A stretch of DNA of 17,574 nucleotides from DYTO01 sp040757795 (GTDB lineage: Archaea; Hadarchaeota; Hadarchaeia; Hadarchaeales; Hadarchaeaceae), in NCBI GenBank assembly GCA_040757795.1, contig JBFLWG010000018.1, forward strand, positions 1 to 17,574, written 5' to 3'. Below the pieces are notes generated by a model. The model was not told the DNA's origin. It did no database searches and was given only the letters and a program-made list of their open reading frames with translations. The translations under genes and the position numbers were made by a program. Shown here piece by piece: positions 7,701 to 14,178 of this stretch (within the stretch, counting starts at the first letter, position 1; every line of letters begins with the position of its first letter).

Positions 7701-9619
7701 AATTCTGGCGGTTCAAGCTTGAGGAGAGGTGGGTAACTGTTGAGGAACTGCTTGCTAACCCAAGCAATTATGACAACAAGGAAGTCTGGATAAAGGGGTT
7801 CATGTCAAATGTCCAAAGAAAGCAAACTCAGGATAACGTCCCATACTCTCTCTTTGATATCACGACCAATGAAGGCGCGGGAGCTGGGGTCGACAACACC
7901 AGATACTCCCAAAGTGAAAACATCAACGTATTTGACGGAGAACTAAAGCTCACGAACGTTTCGGCCGGCAATCATGTGGTCATAAGTGAAGTTTACCCGG
8001 ACCCCGTGGTGGCATATGACCGCGCAGAGTTTGTTGAACTTTACAACCCAACCTCAAGCGATATTTCACTTGCTGGCTATTCCCTTTGGGAAGAAAACAT
8101 CAACAAGATTAATTTTGCCACGCCCCATGTCATTAAAGCCCACAGCTATTTCCTAATCACAGACGATGACTACCCCGCATACAAGAACCAAGAAAACGCA
8201 AGCTGGCCCGACCCAGACGTGACGGTGGCATGGGCGTTGAGCAACTCCGGCGATGGCGTTGTTTTAAGAGACCCAAACGGCAACATCGTTGACAGATTTG
8301 GTTACGCCACTACATCTTACTACGAAGGTAGCCCGTTCCCGTCAACTCCTGCCCAAGGAAAAAGTGCCGAGCGATATTCGAGTGCGGCGAGAAGTTCGAC
8401 CGAAGACCGGGGCAACGCTTTTGACACGGACAACAACGCCTACGACTTTTTTGTACAATCCGCGCCAAAACCAGAAAACTCCAAATATACGGAACACCCG
8501 CCAACTGGGGGCTACAGACTTGGTGGATACTTGGAATCAGCGATTTACGATGCTGGTGTCTCTGCCAATTGGAAAAACATTTTGTGGACGGAAAACAAGC
8601 CAGCAGGAACGAACGTTATTGTTGAGATTCGGACTGGCAACAGCTCGAAAATCGACAACACTTGGTCTGCTTGGGAAAACGTGGTGAATGGACAGGATAT
8701 CAATAAGAACTCGCGTTTTGCCCAATATCGTGTAAGACTTTCCACCACAAACGATAACATTACTCCATCGCTACAGGAATTGCGTATCAACTACGCTGTA
8801 AGCGGACAGGCGAGGGCATGGGTACAGAGCGACTGGTTCGGCGGCGGAGGAATGGAGTCATGGTCGGCCCAACAGAGGCTTCGCGTTTATTTTGTACCGC
8901 ACATTGACGTTTCCCAGGGGGCAGGGGAGAATTCTTATGGAATATTTAGAGGGGTTTTCAACGCATCACATTGGTTGACCGGGGCACCACAGCTAAACAT
9001 GCTTGGGGTAAAGCTGTTCACAAATGGCGAGCCAGTATCTATAGACACGCCAACCAGTTGGACGACTTACACGCCTTGGGGTGCAGCGGGTTATGTTGGT
9101 TCATCCTCGATTACAAGGAGTTGGGGTTGGGCAGTATTTTTTGACAGCACGACCAAAGGTATACGGGAGGGGGCGCTCTTTGCTGCGTTTACAACTCTTG
9201 AGGATGCATTTGGGGAGTATACTGCATTTTTAGATTTACTTTGGGGCGCAATTACAACTGTTGTCGGTGGCATAGTGACATTTGCTGGATATTTAGTATC
9301 GTTTATTGCTCCGCCCATAGGCATAGGAATGATGACATGGGGCGTTGAAACTATGTGGGAAGGCGCCGTAGAAATGGCGGCAGGTGCGATATCTCTTGCC
9401 GCAGAAGTTGTTGTTGATGTAGTAGGTGATGCTATTGCTAGCGCGAAAGAAGCACAACACTATGAAGCAGAATATAATTGGGCGTGGGAGATGAATTATG
9501 ACCGTGACGGGCCAGAGGGACCAGATGGGGACTATGGTTGGGAAGACTCTGGTTGGGAATGGGAAGGCCCAGAAGGCGATGACGGTGGCGGCATGGACGG
9601 TGCTGATTTTGGTTGTTAG
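4718..9619 (+). CDS. Giant multidomain surface protein (Ig-like, lamin-tail, kelch propeller, OB-like)
   Basis: A 1633-residue protein, probably exported and membrane-anchored. TTG at 4718 is preferred because GGGGAGGG lies just upstream and a hydrophobic helix follows (about 14-35). By eye, in order: two Ig/CARDB-like domains (about 50-150 and 155-270); a lamin-tail domain (about 300-425, from INEVHAN with WIEIYN); a helical segment (about 435-725); a six-bladed kelch-like propeller with blade-end Trp at 773, 824, 869, 916, 960 and 1005; an OB-like segment (about 1005-1080); a second lamin-tail domain (about 1086-1230, ISEVYPDP and FVELYNP); a jelly-roll-like module (about 1265-1365); a final region with hydrophobic helices (about 1500-1543 and 1553-1576); and an acidic Gly/Trp/Asp tail ending in Cys. 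Many N-x-S/T sequons fit a glycosylated exterior. No catalytic motif is seen. Adhesin, cell-surface factor or virion protein are all possible. The gene is AT-rich compared with its flanks. Confidence 0.85.
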   Translation: MSCHRDDRALKCAALGTSVLVLTSLAAVLTVLIRTSPLVSPIVEFSSSANSISIAIGESKWIINPGGTFTVYVAVVNNENTAMENVQVYAYVFDGSNVLNVGGWQSNKVTINLAPNENRGLELQITIKDNALPGVYNLRARVRMPDDTTYDDTENIYVENTGVRFKIGPTQKVDFAGSWAHISATAANLTPDNIENFYVFIRLHNGELVVNENWGKVDNILSGEIKSLSFDLKINENADYGDYELKIGLKLPDNTYVTDERPIKLVSLIGIKRKINVLENGIMPQTENFLNLYYVGRGRDNLIKINEVHANVVGQDEGNEWIEIYNTSQENLGWAGVRIANWKIVDNEGTLATVPLGVILQPDDYYVFEGLSGLNNAGDNIRLVNDKGEVIDHLGYTSTVEGKSIARLPNASDNWVDNAQPTEGRNNSDNSEGEAYLPKINLADIKSVALRLKVLLEENAEELVLTNAEIYDAIRYINQYGTGITEQEAAGVVRYVQTYGKLQDNYRNMLLSTGLSENDILGIENFIKENSNIVINAVPSLGLEQFRQEYTKTTRALIDTAAASLHIAVAADIEHQIQNLGFSGGQYISELQSRWNTTSSDLAVANTYDSTLYEAMKIENWQRAYDNADALMDFSENRSLEIVDEIHLARAARLYFRENGTSDNVKLVADYEWKFTKALDRFLYSYQKGLYFKMTMLAALNGDNEQALSEAANAKSMPLTVNVGEQVWQPLKNAPGIANMATEVAQSNGVWYVYVARLYQHHLDRYRIDTNGWTTTSSLSENAWGWDAGVSLEYAENGGSGYLYALMGGDTREFWRYNLANNSWENLGFTPNFVSAGGSLVWTGGNVLYATRGKSSTEFWLYHIENNSWDNATLAPVPGDLETGAGLAWDNGNYLYTFKGGGATNFYRYSISGNSWVPVTAAPDSIGAGASLELVASSIYATRGGGTTNFWRYNTSNNTWENATSTLATVGTRAGDRLVKHGDYLYLPRGENDNQFWRFKLEERWVTVEELLANPSNYDNKEVWIKGFMSNVQRKQTQDNVPYSLFDITTNEGAGAGVDNTRYSQSENINVFDGELKLTNVSAGNHVVISEVYPDPVVAYDRAEFVELYNPTSSDISLAGYSLWEENINKINFATPHVIKAHSYFLITDDDYPAYKNQENASWPDPDVTVAWALSNSGDGVVLRDPNGNIVDRFGYATTSYYEGSPFPSTPAQGKSAERYSSAARSSTEDRGNAFDTDNNAYDFFVQSAPKPENSKYTEHPPTGGYRLGGYLESAIYDAGVSANWKNILWTENKPAGTNVIVEIRTGNSSKIDNTWSAWENVVNGQDINKNSRFAQYRVRLSTTNDNITPSLQELRINYAVSGQARAWVQSDWFGGGGMESWSAQQRLRVYFVPHIDVSQGAGENSYGIFRGVFNASHWLTGAPQLNMLGVKLFTNGEPVSIDTPTSWTTYTPWGAAGYVGSSSITRSWGWAVFFDSTTKGIREGALFAAFTTLEDAFGEYTAFLDLLWGAITTVVGGIVTFAGYLVSFIAPPIGIGMMTWGVETMWEGAVEMAAGAISLAAEVVVDVVGDAIASAKEAQHYEAEYNWAWEMNYDRDGPEGPDGDYGWEDSGWEWEGPEGDDGGGMDGADFGC

Positions 9620-9639
9620 TTTGATAAAAAAGTGAAAAT

Positions 9640-10200
9640 ATGACTGCAAAAGAAATACGACCTATTCACGACTCGTTCAGAAAAAACTGCCTTGTTACCC
9701 ACATTGTAGCTATTCCGATGTTGGCGCTTGTGCTGATTTTGGTAGCAACTTCTGCTTCAGGAAAAAATACTTTGGGCGCAATGATGGCAATTGTCACGGC
9801 GGTTGGGGCATTGGTGAGTATGGGATACCGCTGGCGGAAACTTGAGTATTGGGCGTTTCCACAGTGGTTAATAAAACGGTTACGTGTTTTCACAGTGGTT
9901 GTTTCCGCTGCAGTTATAATTATCACTGGAATTGTCGCACTACTTAATTTGAATCCCACATATCAACTTGTTATGCGCCGGGATTTAGCATTGCCTAACC
10001 CATTATTGTTCATGGCCGCTATTTCGTATCTTTCTTTATCCAACGTTGTTGTTTTTGTCTTGTTCAATAGGCTGCAAGTGCCTGAACAAGGAATCCTTCC
10101 AAAAATTGTTGATAGAGAGGGAAAATTTAGCATGTATTATTTTTATGTATTTTTGATTTTGCCTATTGCTGTTGGGCTAGTTTTTTGGGTAGGAATTTAG
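9640..10200 (+). CDS. Five-helix membrane protein, unknown
   Basis: A 186-residue protein with five predicted membrane helices (about 19-39, 44-63, 83-103, 122-142, 165-185) separated by short basic loops; a Trp/Arg-rich cytoplasm-like loop lies at 64-82. No family is recognised. It starts 20 bp after the giant gene with a weak GTGA upstream and shares its AT-rich composition and direction, so it is probably part of the same transcription unit. It might help insert, anchor or export the giant protein, but that is only inference from position. Confidence 0.7.
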   Translation: MTAKEIRPIHDSFRKNCLVTHIVAIPMLALVLILVATSASGKNTLGAMMAIVTAVGALVSMGYRWRKLEYWAFPQWLIKRLRVFTVVVSAAVIIITGIVALLNLNPTYQLVMRRDLALPNPLLFMAAISYLSLSNVVVFVLFNRLQVPEQGILPKIVDREGKFSMYYFYVFLILPIAVGLVFWVGI

Positions 10201-10210
10201 GGTGTTTTAA

Positions 10211-10420
10211 ATGAACAAGCGACAACCTTTGCCGCCGAAAGTTGTGAAGAAGCTAATGATTGTGATATTTATTGTGATGGCAGTTTGGATAGCTACTCGA
10301 ACCTTGTTGAAACTTTCTAATGAGCTGTCGTATTTGGGCACAGCAATTATTGCAATAGTGTCTGCCATTTTGGTTTGGAAGTGGAAAGGACAAAATCCAA
10401 GCATCAAATCTTCACCCTAA
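10211..10420 (+). CDS. Small two-helix membrane protein
   Basis: A 69-residue protein with a short basic N terminus and two hydrophobic helices (about 14-30 and 40-57), ending in a Lys/Ser/Pro tail. The ATG follows a GGGTG about 6 nt upstream and lies 10 bp after the previous stop, so the giant gene and the two membrane genes look like one operon. Holin-like or accessory membrane proteins have this size, but nothing specific supports such a role. Confidence 0.6.
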   Translation: MNKRQPLPPKVVKKLMIVIFIVMAVWIATRTLLKLSNELSYLGTAIIAIVSAILVWKWKGQNPSIKSSP

Positions 10421-10484
10421 AGTCGCGGAACCCAAAAAGGTACAGCATTAATATCAGTTATTTCATGTATGTGGCAGAGGACGG

Positions 10485-10877
10485 ATGGGCGACGAAGAGG
10501 TACTCCTCAGGCGGTATCTGAAGGGGCTCGGCGTGGTCGTCAGCAGATACAGGATTCTCTTCAGCTTCATCGCACAGGTCGGGGCCCGTGAGAAGCCGTT
10601 TTTTGTTATGGGCAAGCCCCTACAAAAGGACTACCCAAGCCTCCTTGAGTACGCCTCGGAGAAGCTGAAAATCCACCCGATGCAGACATACAGAGCAAAG
10701 GAGGCGCTTGAAAAGGCTGGGCTGATTGTCAACCTGTCGAAGCAAGACCCGAAATACAGCGTGATTACGGCAAGGGGGGGCAGGGCGCCCATCTATGCCG
10801 TGCCGAAGGCCTCGTTTCTTTTCCTGAGCTACCTCAACGAAGCTTTCCAGAAGTTCAGGGAGGCGGTTAAACAATGA
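10485..10877 (+). CDS. Putative winged-helix DNA-binding protein of the element
   Basis: A 130-residue basic protein. Residues about 20-80 read as helices, with a likely recognition helix around QTYRAKEALEKAGLI, followed by a wing-like strand pair (YSVITARGG and APIYAVP), the order of a winged helix-turn-helix. It is probably a transcriptional or replication regulator of the integrated element. ATG at 10485 has GAGG 4-5 nt upstream and an AT-rich CATTAATA box about 40 nt upstream. The stop overlaps the next start (ATGA at 10874), so the two genes are translationally coupled. The composition returns to GC-rich here, unlike the preceding block. Confidence 0.6.
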   Translation: MGDEEVLLRRYLKGLGVVVSRYRILFSFIAQVGAREKPFFVMGKPLQKDYPSLLEYASEKLKIHPMQTYRAKEALEKAGLIVNLSKQDPKYSVITARGGRAPIYAVPKASFLFLSYLNEAFQKFREAVKQ

Positions 10878-11575
10878 GTGGGGATGAATTTGCGGTTCTG
10901 ATTCTGCTGGTTTTTGTCAATATTGCTTTGCTGTCGTGGCGAAGGCTGCTCAAGAAACATAACCAAGTCCTGTTGGGCGACTACGCCGACTGCCTGAGAA
11001 CGCACAAGGCTTCCGAGCCTCTCAAAAAAGTCGAGCCTGATGTTTCCGTCCTCGTTGACCTGGTTGACGAAGATACTGCGAAGAGCTTGATGTCCGCCGC
11101 CCAGTTAAAGTACGAGGCAAGTTTCAACATCAGGGATTTGGAAAAGCGGGAACTGGCGCAGGCGCTTGACGAGGCAGAAATCAAGCTTGGGTTATCGCAA
11201 AACATCAGGACGACCGGGCGTTATTTCGGGGGCGACTTGGGAAATGAGGTTATTTTTGTGAGGACGGATGCCAACCCAAAAAAGAAGTTCCCCGATGCGG
11301 TCTTTTCGCTGGCACCGCTCCTTCCACTCGTTCCATACCTCGTTTGGATTTTGAACATTGCCCTGTTTGCCCTCCTGCTCTGCCAGCTTGCGGAATCTAG
11401 AAGCCTCAGTCTGGCACTCTACCCACACGAAGAGGCCCCTCGGAGACAATGGGCTGCTGGTGCTGTTGACGCGGCTGGAGAAGCGTGCAGGGCTGGAAAA
11501 GCATGTCCACCTCCACCTGCTCAGGCACAGCCGAGCCACCCACTTGGCGAACGTGCTGACCGAGCCGCAGCTTAG
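10874..11575 (+). CDS. Membrane-anchored protein whose 3' part runs out of frame into the integrase remnant
   Basis: The N terminus has a membrane helix (about 4-22) followed by a charged soluble part (about 25-140) and a second hydrophobic stretch (VPYLVWILNIALFALLL, about 155-172). After about residue 175 (near nt 11395) the frame becomes Ala/Arg/Pro-rich and is simply the integrase remnant read in the wrong frame. The most economical reading is a deletion that fused an element gene to the 3' portion of the integrase gene, so the last 55-60 residues are probably not original. The function of the intact part is unknown. It is translationally coupled to the winged-helix gene upstream. Confidence 0.5.
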   Translation: MSGDEFAVLILLVFVNIALLSWRRLLKKHNQVLLGDYADCLRTHKASEPLKKVEPDVSVLVDLVDEDTAKSLMSAAQLKYEASFNIRDLEKRELAQALDEAEIKLGLSQNIRTTGRYFGGDLGNEVIFVRTDANPKKKFPDAVFSLAPLLPLVPYLVWILNIALFALLLCQLAESRSLSLALYPHEEAPRRQWAAGAVDAAGEACRAGKACPPPPAQAQPSHPLGERADRAAA

Positions 11576-11987
11576 GATTTTCTTCGGGTGGACTAAGCGT
11601 TCAGATATGCCGTCGACCTATGTCCACCTTTCCGGCAGGGATGTCGACCGAACGCTGCTGGAACACTACGGCAGACCAATGAAGGACGAAAAGCCAGAGA
11701 CGGAAGTGCTCAAGCCGAAAGTCTGCCAGCTGTGCGCCCTTGAGAACCCTGCGAGCCTGAGCTTCTGCAGGAGATGCACGGCGCCGCTTGACGAAGAGAT
11801 TTCCCAGGCGCTGCAAACCCAGCAGCAGGTGTCCGACAAGGTGCTCACAACCGTGATGGAGGAGTTTATGAAGCGCGCGCCCGACTTGGTCTGGCAGGTG
11901 CTCCAGGAGAGAGGGCTGCTTGGAGTGTTACAGAACAACGGATTGCCAGCCAAGAAAGAGGTCGGGTCGGTTTCTGAGGAGGTGTAA
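11358..11987 (+). pseudogene. Tyrosine integrase, C-terminal remnant with zinc ribbon
   Basis: The integrase-like sequence begins around nt 11400. Seen: the HxxR box (H codon 11514, R codon 11523) within HLLRHSRATHL, a FFGW helix, and the nucleophile Tyr (codon 11619) in STYVHLSGRDVD, typical of archaeal integrases. A C-terminal CxxC...CxxC zinc ribbon follows (CQLC and CRRC). The N-terminal DNA-binding domain, the first catalytic Arg and the catalytic Lys region are absent; a TGA at 11352 closes the frame, and the TTG at 11358 is only the first possible start. Known tyrosine recombinases need those residues, so this copy is probably inactive. Its stop lies 5 bp before attR, so the whole C terminus is intact. 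A near-identical 3' end lies inverted at 17252-17574. Confidence 0.85.
11964..11978 (-). repeat. 15-bp inverted repeat, right copy
   Basis: Exact reverse complement of 4265-4279, overlapping the last codons of the integrase remnant just inside attR. Confidence 0.7.
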
Positions 11988-11992
11988 GGCTT

Positions 11993-12012
11993 GAATCCCT
12001 CCGGGCCCACCA
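11993..12012 (+). repeat. attR: displaced tRNA-Val 3' end
   Basis: Right copy of the 20-bp core, identical to 4241-4260; the bases just upstream differ (TT versus TC). It marks the original junction with the chromosome, so before integration the tRNA-Val gene lay about 32 bp upstream of dtdA. Confidence 0.9.
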
Positions 12013-12044
12013 CCTATTTTTGGTTGCGCGGGCACTGTTTTTAG

Positions 12045-12845
12045 ATGAAACTCATCCTAGCATCGTCGCAAGATCCTGCCGCGCAGAACATATCGGAGCG
12101 TCTTCTGGAGCTGTATGATTTTGAGAGATATCCCGAACAGCCAAACGCTTACATTGGTGAGAAAGAAAGCGTGGCAATGCTGAAGGTTGAAGGCGGCGTG
12201 ACTCGAATTTCTGCGCCGCCATTCGACGTCGCAGAAGTGATTGTGGCGTCGAGGCACGCGAGCGAGGCTGGCAGGCAGTCCCTCACCGTGCATGTCCCAG
12301 GCGAGCTGGAGAAACGAGATTTGGCGTTAGCATCCCCTTCCACTGTCAAGTCGGCGCTGAACGCTCTGGTAAAGGCGCGCGATGAGCTCGGGCTCGCGCA
12401 TGATGTTTCCCTGGAAGCTACCCATCATGGACCAACAACACTGAACGTCCCAGTCACATTCGTGGAGATCGGCAGCAAACTTGAGCAGTGGCAGGACAGG
12501 AAGGCCGGCGAAGCGGCCGCCAGTGCGATCATGGAAGCCGCAAGGGAAACCAGCGGGAGCCTCAGCGCCGTGGGCGTCGGCGGCCCCCATTATGCCCCGC
12601 GCCACACCGAGGCTGCTCTGAAGACAAACATAGGCATCGGCCACATAATCCCAAAATACATCCGCTTCACCGAGGAGCTGCTGGAGGATGCCGTCCGGAG
12701 GACCAGCGGTGGCGCCGAGATTTTGCTCGCCGACTGGAAAGGCATGAGCGCGGAGCAGAGGTCGGTATGCCGGGCCGCCGCAGAAAAGCTGAAAATCAAG
12801 CTTGAGCGGGCAGGCGACGCAACCCCCGGCAGATTTTCCCGCTGA
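12045..12845 (+). CDS. dtdA: D-aminoacyl-tRNA deacylase, archaeal type
   Basis: Hydrolyses D-amino acids mis-attached to tRNA, recycling the tRNA in the cytoplasm. The 266-residue length and the motifs EATHHGP and GGPHYAPR (His-rich, metal/catalytic in this zinc-dependent family) identify the archaeal/plant DtdA (GEK1) type rather than bacterial Dtd. The ATG at 12045 is preceded by a T-rich TATA-like box (CCTATTTTT, about 12012-12020) roughly 28 nt upstream, pointing to a leaderless transcript. That box lies immediately downstream of attR, so integration removed any transcription from tRNA-Val but left the core promoter in place. It is followed, after a separate promoter, by ftsZ1. Confidence 0.92.
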   Translation: MKLILASSQDPAAQNISERLLELYDFERYPEQPNAYIGEKESVAMLKVEGGVTRISAPPFDVAEVIVASRHASEAGRQSLTVHVPGELEKRDLALASPSTVKSALNALVKARDELGLAHDVSLEATHHGPTTLNVPVTFVEIGSKLEQWQDRKAGEAAASAIMEAARETSGSLSAVGVGGPHYAPRHTEAALKTNIGIGHIIPKYIRFTEELLEDAVRRTSGGAEILLADWKGMSAEQRSVCRAAAEKLKIKLERAGDATPGRFSR

Positions 12846-12850
12846 AAAGA

Positions 12851-12857
12851 CTTAAAT
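12851..12857 (+). promoter_or_regulatory. TATA-like box for ftsZ1
   Basis: CTTAAAT lies about 30 nt upstream of the chosen FtsZ ATG (12887), right after the dtdA stop. It supports ATG 12887 over the longer in-frame TTG at 12857, which would overlap the box. Confidence 0.55.
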
Positions 12858-12886
12858 TGAGGCTTGGTAAAGAAAAGGCGAAGCTT

Positions 12887-14002
12887 ATGAAGGCTCAGTC
12901 CGCTGGTTTTCGACCTGAGACCGGGTTTGTGTTGAAGCCAGGCATAGCACCGGTTGCCAAGAAGGCAGCCGCGCCGCCAAAGGGGACCTCTGCCGAGGAA
13001 CTCCAGCAGATACTCAACCAAGCAAAGGCCAACATAATGGTGGTGGGCTGCGGAGGGGCCGGCTGCAACACTGTTTCAAGGATAGTCACGGAGGGCATCA
13101 AGGGGGCCGAGACCGTCGCCGTCAACACGGACGCTCAGGACCTTCTTTACACATCCGCCGACAGAAAGATATTGATTGGGAGGGACATAACTGGGGGGCT
13201 CGGCGCGGGCAACGACCCGGAGAAGGGAGAGGCCGCGGCAAGGGCGGACGAGCATTCCATCAAGGACCACATCTACGGCTCGGACATGGTTTTTGTCACA
13301 TGCGGGCTCGGGGGAGGCACGGGCACCGGCAGCGCGCCTGTTGTGGCTGAAATAGCGAAGAGGATGGGTGCCCTGACGATTGGCGTTGTCACAATGCCTT
13401 TCACTGTCGAGGGGAGCAGGAGGAGGAAAAACGCGGACATTGGCCTGGAAAAGCTGCTTGCCGCCGCCGACAGCGTCATAGTGGTCCCGAACGACAAAAT
13501 ACTGAAGCTGGCTCCAAAGCTCACCCTAAGCGAGGCGTTCGAGCTCGCCGACAAGGTCCTCAACGACGGGATAAAAGGAGTGACTGAACTGATAACTGTG
13601 CCCGGCCTGGTCAACCTGGACTTTGCCGATATGCGCGCGGTACTCCAGAACAGCGGGATCGCGGCAGTAGGGATAGGAGAGTCCGACACAGACAACAGGG
13701 CAGAGGATGCAGTGGTCAACGCCCTAAACAGCCCGCTCCTAGATGTTGACATCACAGGAGCGAAAGGGGCAATAGTGAATGTCATAAGCGCGGATGTCAG
13801 CACTGCGGAATACAACAAGATCGTGGCCAAGGTCTCGGAGGCTCTCGACCCCGCCGCCAACGTTATCCCAGGGGCGCAACTTTCAAGCGAGATGAAAAGG
13901 ACGGTGAAGGTTCTGGTGGTCCTTGCAGGCGTGCACTCGCCATACGTCGGCCCGCCGGCCCCCAAAAAGGAGCAGGTTGACCTAGGATTGGATCTGGTCT
14001 GA
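12887..14002 (+). CDS. ftsZ1: Cell-division tubulin homologue FtsZ (FtsZ1 type)
   Basis: GTPase that polymerises into the mid-cell ring. The 371-residue product has an N-terminal extension of about 48 residues, the GCGGAGCN nucleotide loop (54-61), the tubulin signature GGGTGTGS (142-149) and the T7 synergy loop N243-x-D245-x-x-D248 that completes the GTPase site of the next subunit. The C-terminal domain is complete and ends in a short acidic tail. Linkage to secE and spt5 is the arrangement commonly seen for archaeal ftsZ1, hence the symbol, but an FtsZ2 assignment cannot be fully excluded without a tree. The stop TGA overlaps the secE ATG by one base, so the three genes should be co-transcribed. 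Confidence 0.95.
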   Translation: MKAQSAGFRPETGFVLKPGIAPVAKKAAAPPKGTSAEELQQILNQAKANIMVVGCGGAGCNTVSRIVTEGIKGAETVAVNTDAQDLLYTSADRKILIGRDITGGLGAGNDPEKGEAAARADEHSIKDHIYGSDMVFVTCGLGGGTGTGSAPVVAEIAKRMGALTIGVVTMPFTVEGSRRRKNADIGLEKLLAAADSVIVVPNDKILKLAPKLTLSEAFELADKVLNDGIKGVTELITVPGLVNLDFADMRAVLQNSGIAAVGIGESDTDNRAEDAVVNALNSPLLDVDITGAKGAIVNVISADVSTAEYNKIVAKVSEALDPAANVIPGAQLSSEMKRTVKVLVVLAGVHSPYVGPPAPKKEQVDLGLDLV

Positions 14003-14169
14003 TGAAGGAGTTTTTACGGAACTGCAAACGGATGTTCAGGATAGCTAGGAAGCCTGGCGAGGAAGAGTACTTCAAGGTGGCAAAGATAACTGGCCTGGGG
14101 ATCCTGCTCATCGGGTTCCTGGGCTTTGCCGTGATGCTTGTGGCTTTTTACCTCGGCGTTACTGTATGA
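14002..14169 (+). CDS. secE: Protein translocase subunit SecE / Sec61-gamma
   Basis: A 55-residue subunit of the SecYEG membrane channel. It has an amphipathic, Arg/Lys-rich N-terminal helix (about 4-30, with the family-typical RxxRKPGEEEY segment), followed by one membrane helix (about 32-53). Size, topology and position before spt5 agree with archaeal SecE. ATG at 14002 overlaps the FtsZ stop. Confidence 0.93.
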   Translation: MKEFLRNCKRMFRIARKPGEEEYFKVAKITGLGILLIGFLGFAVMLVAFYLGVTV

Positions 14170-14178
14170 GGTGATCGC

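Larger units (their letters stand above)
4241..12012. mobile_element. tRNA-Val-integrated genetic element, about 7.8 kb
   Basis: The element is bounded by an exact 20-bp direct repeat of the tRNA-Val 3' end (4241-4260 and 11993-12012), and a tyrosine-integrase remnant ends 5 bp before the right repeat. This is the usual signature of archaeal integrated plasmids or viruses. All recognisable genes point rightward. The left end (about 4260-4500) and right part (about 10440-11990) are GC-rich like the host, while the middle (about 4500-10430) is visibly AT-rich, suggesting a mosaic. No replication initiator, capsid, terminase or partition gene is recognisable, so this may be a decayed or satellite-like element or a cargo island. 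With the integrase truncated it probably cannot excise unaided. Confidence 0.85.
11665..12020 (+). repeat. Inverted duplication, copy A (integrase 3' end plus att)
   Basis: This stretch, from the end of the integrase core through its zinc ribbon, stop codon and att sequence to CCACCTAT, is repeated in inverted orientation at about 17221-17574. The copies are nearly identical over the first two thirds and diverge in the last 25 or so codons before matching again across the stop and att. The window ends inside copy B, so the true repeat is longer. Confidence 0.9.

Noticed and set aside
6963..7735. Regular repeats in the giant gene considered as a tandem DNA repeat
   Set aside because: The periodicity (44-51 residues) is at protein level with diverged DNA, as expected for a kelch propeller.
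11192..11539. 115-residue minus-strand open frame across the membrane-protein/integrase junction
   Set aside because: Antisense to recognisable integrase motifs; no motif of its own.
12857..12886. Longer N terminus for FtsZ from TTG at 12857
   Set aside because: It would start on the likely TATA box and has no Shine-Dalgarno; ATG at 12887 fits the promoter distance.
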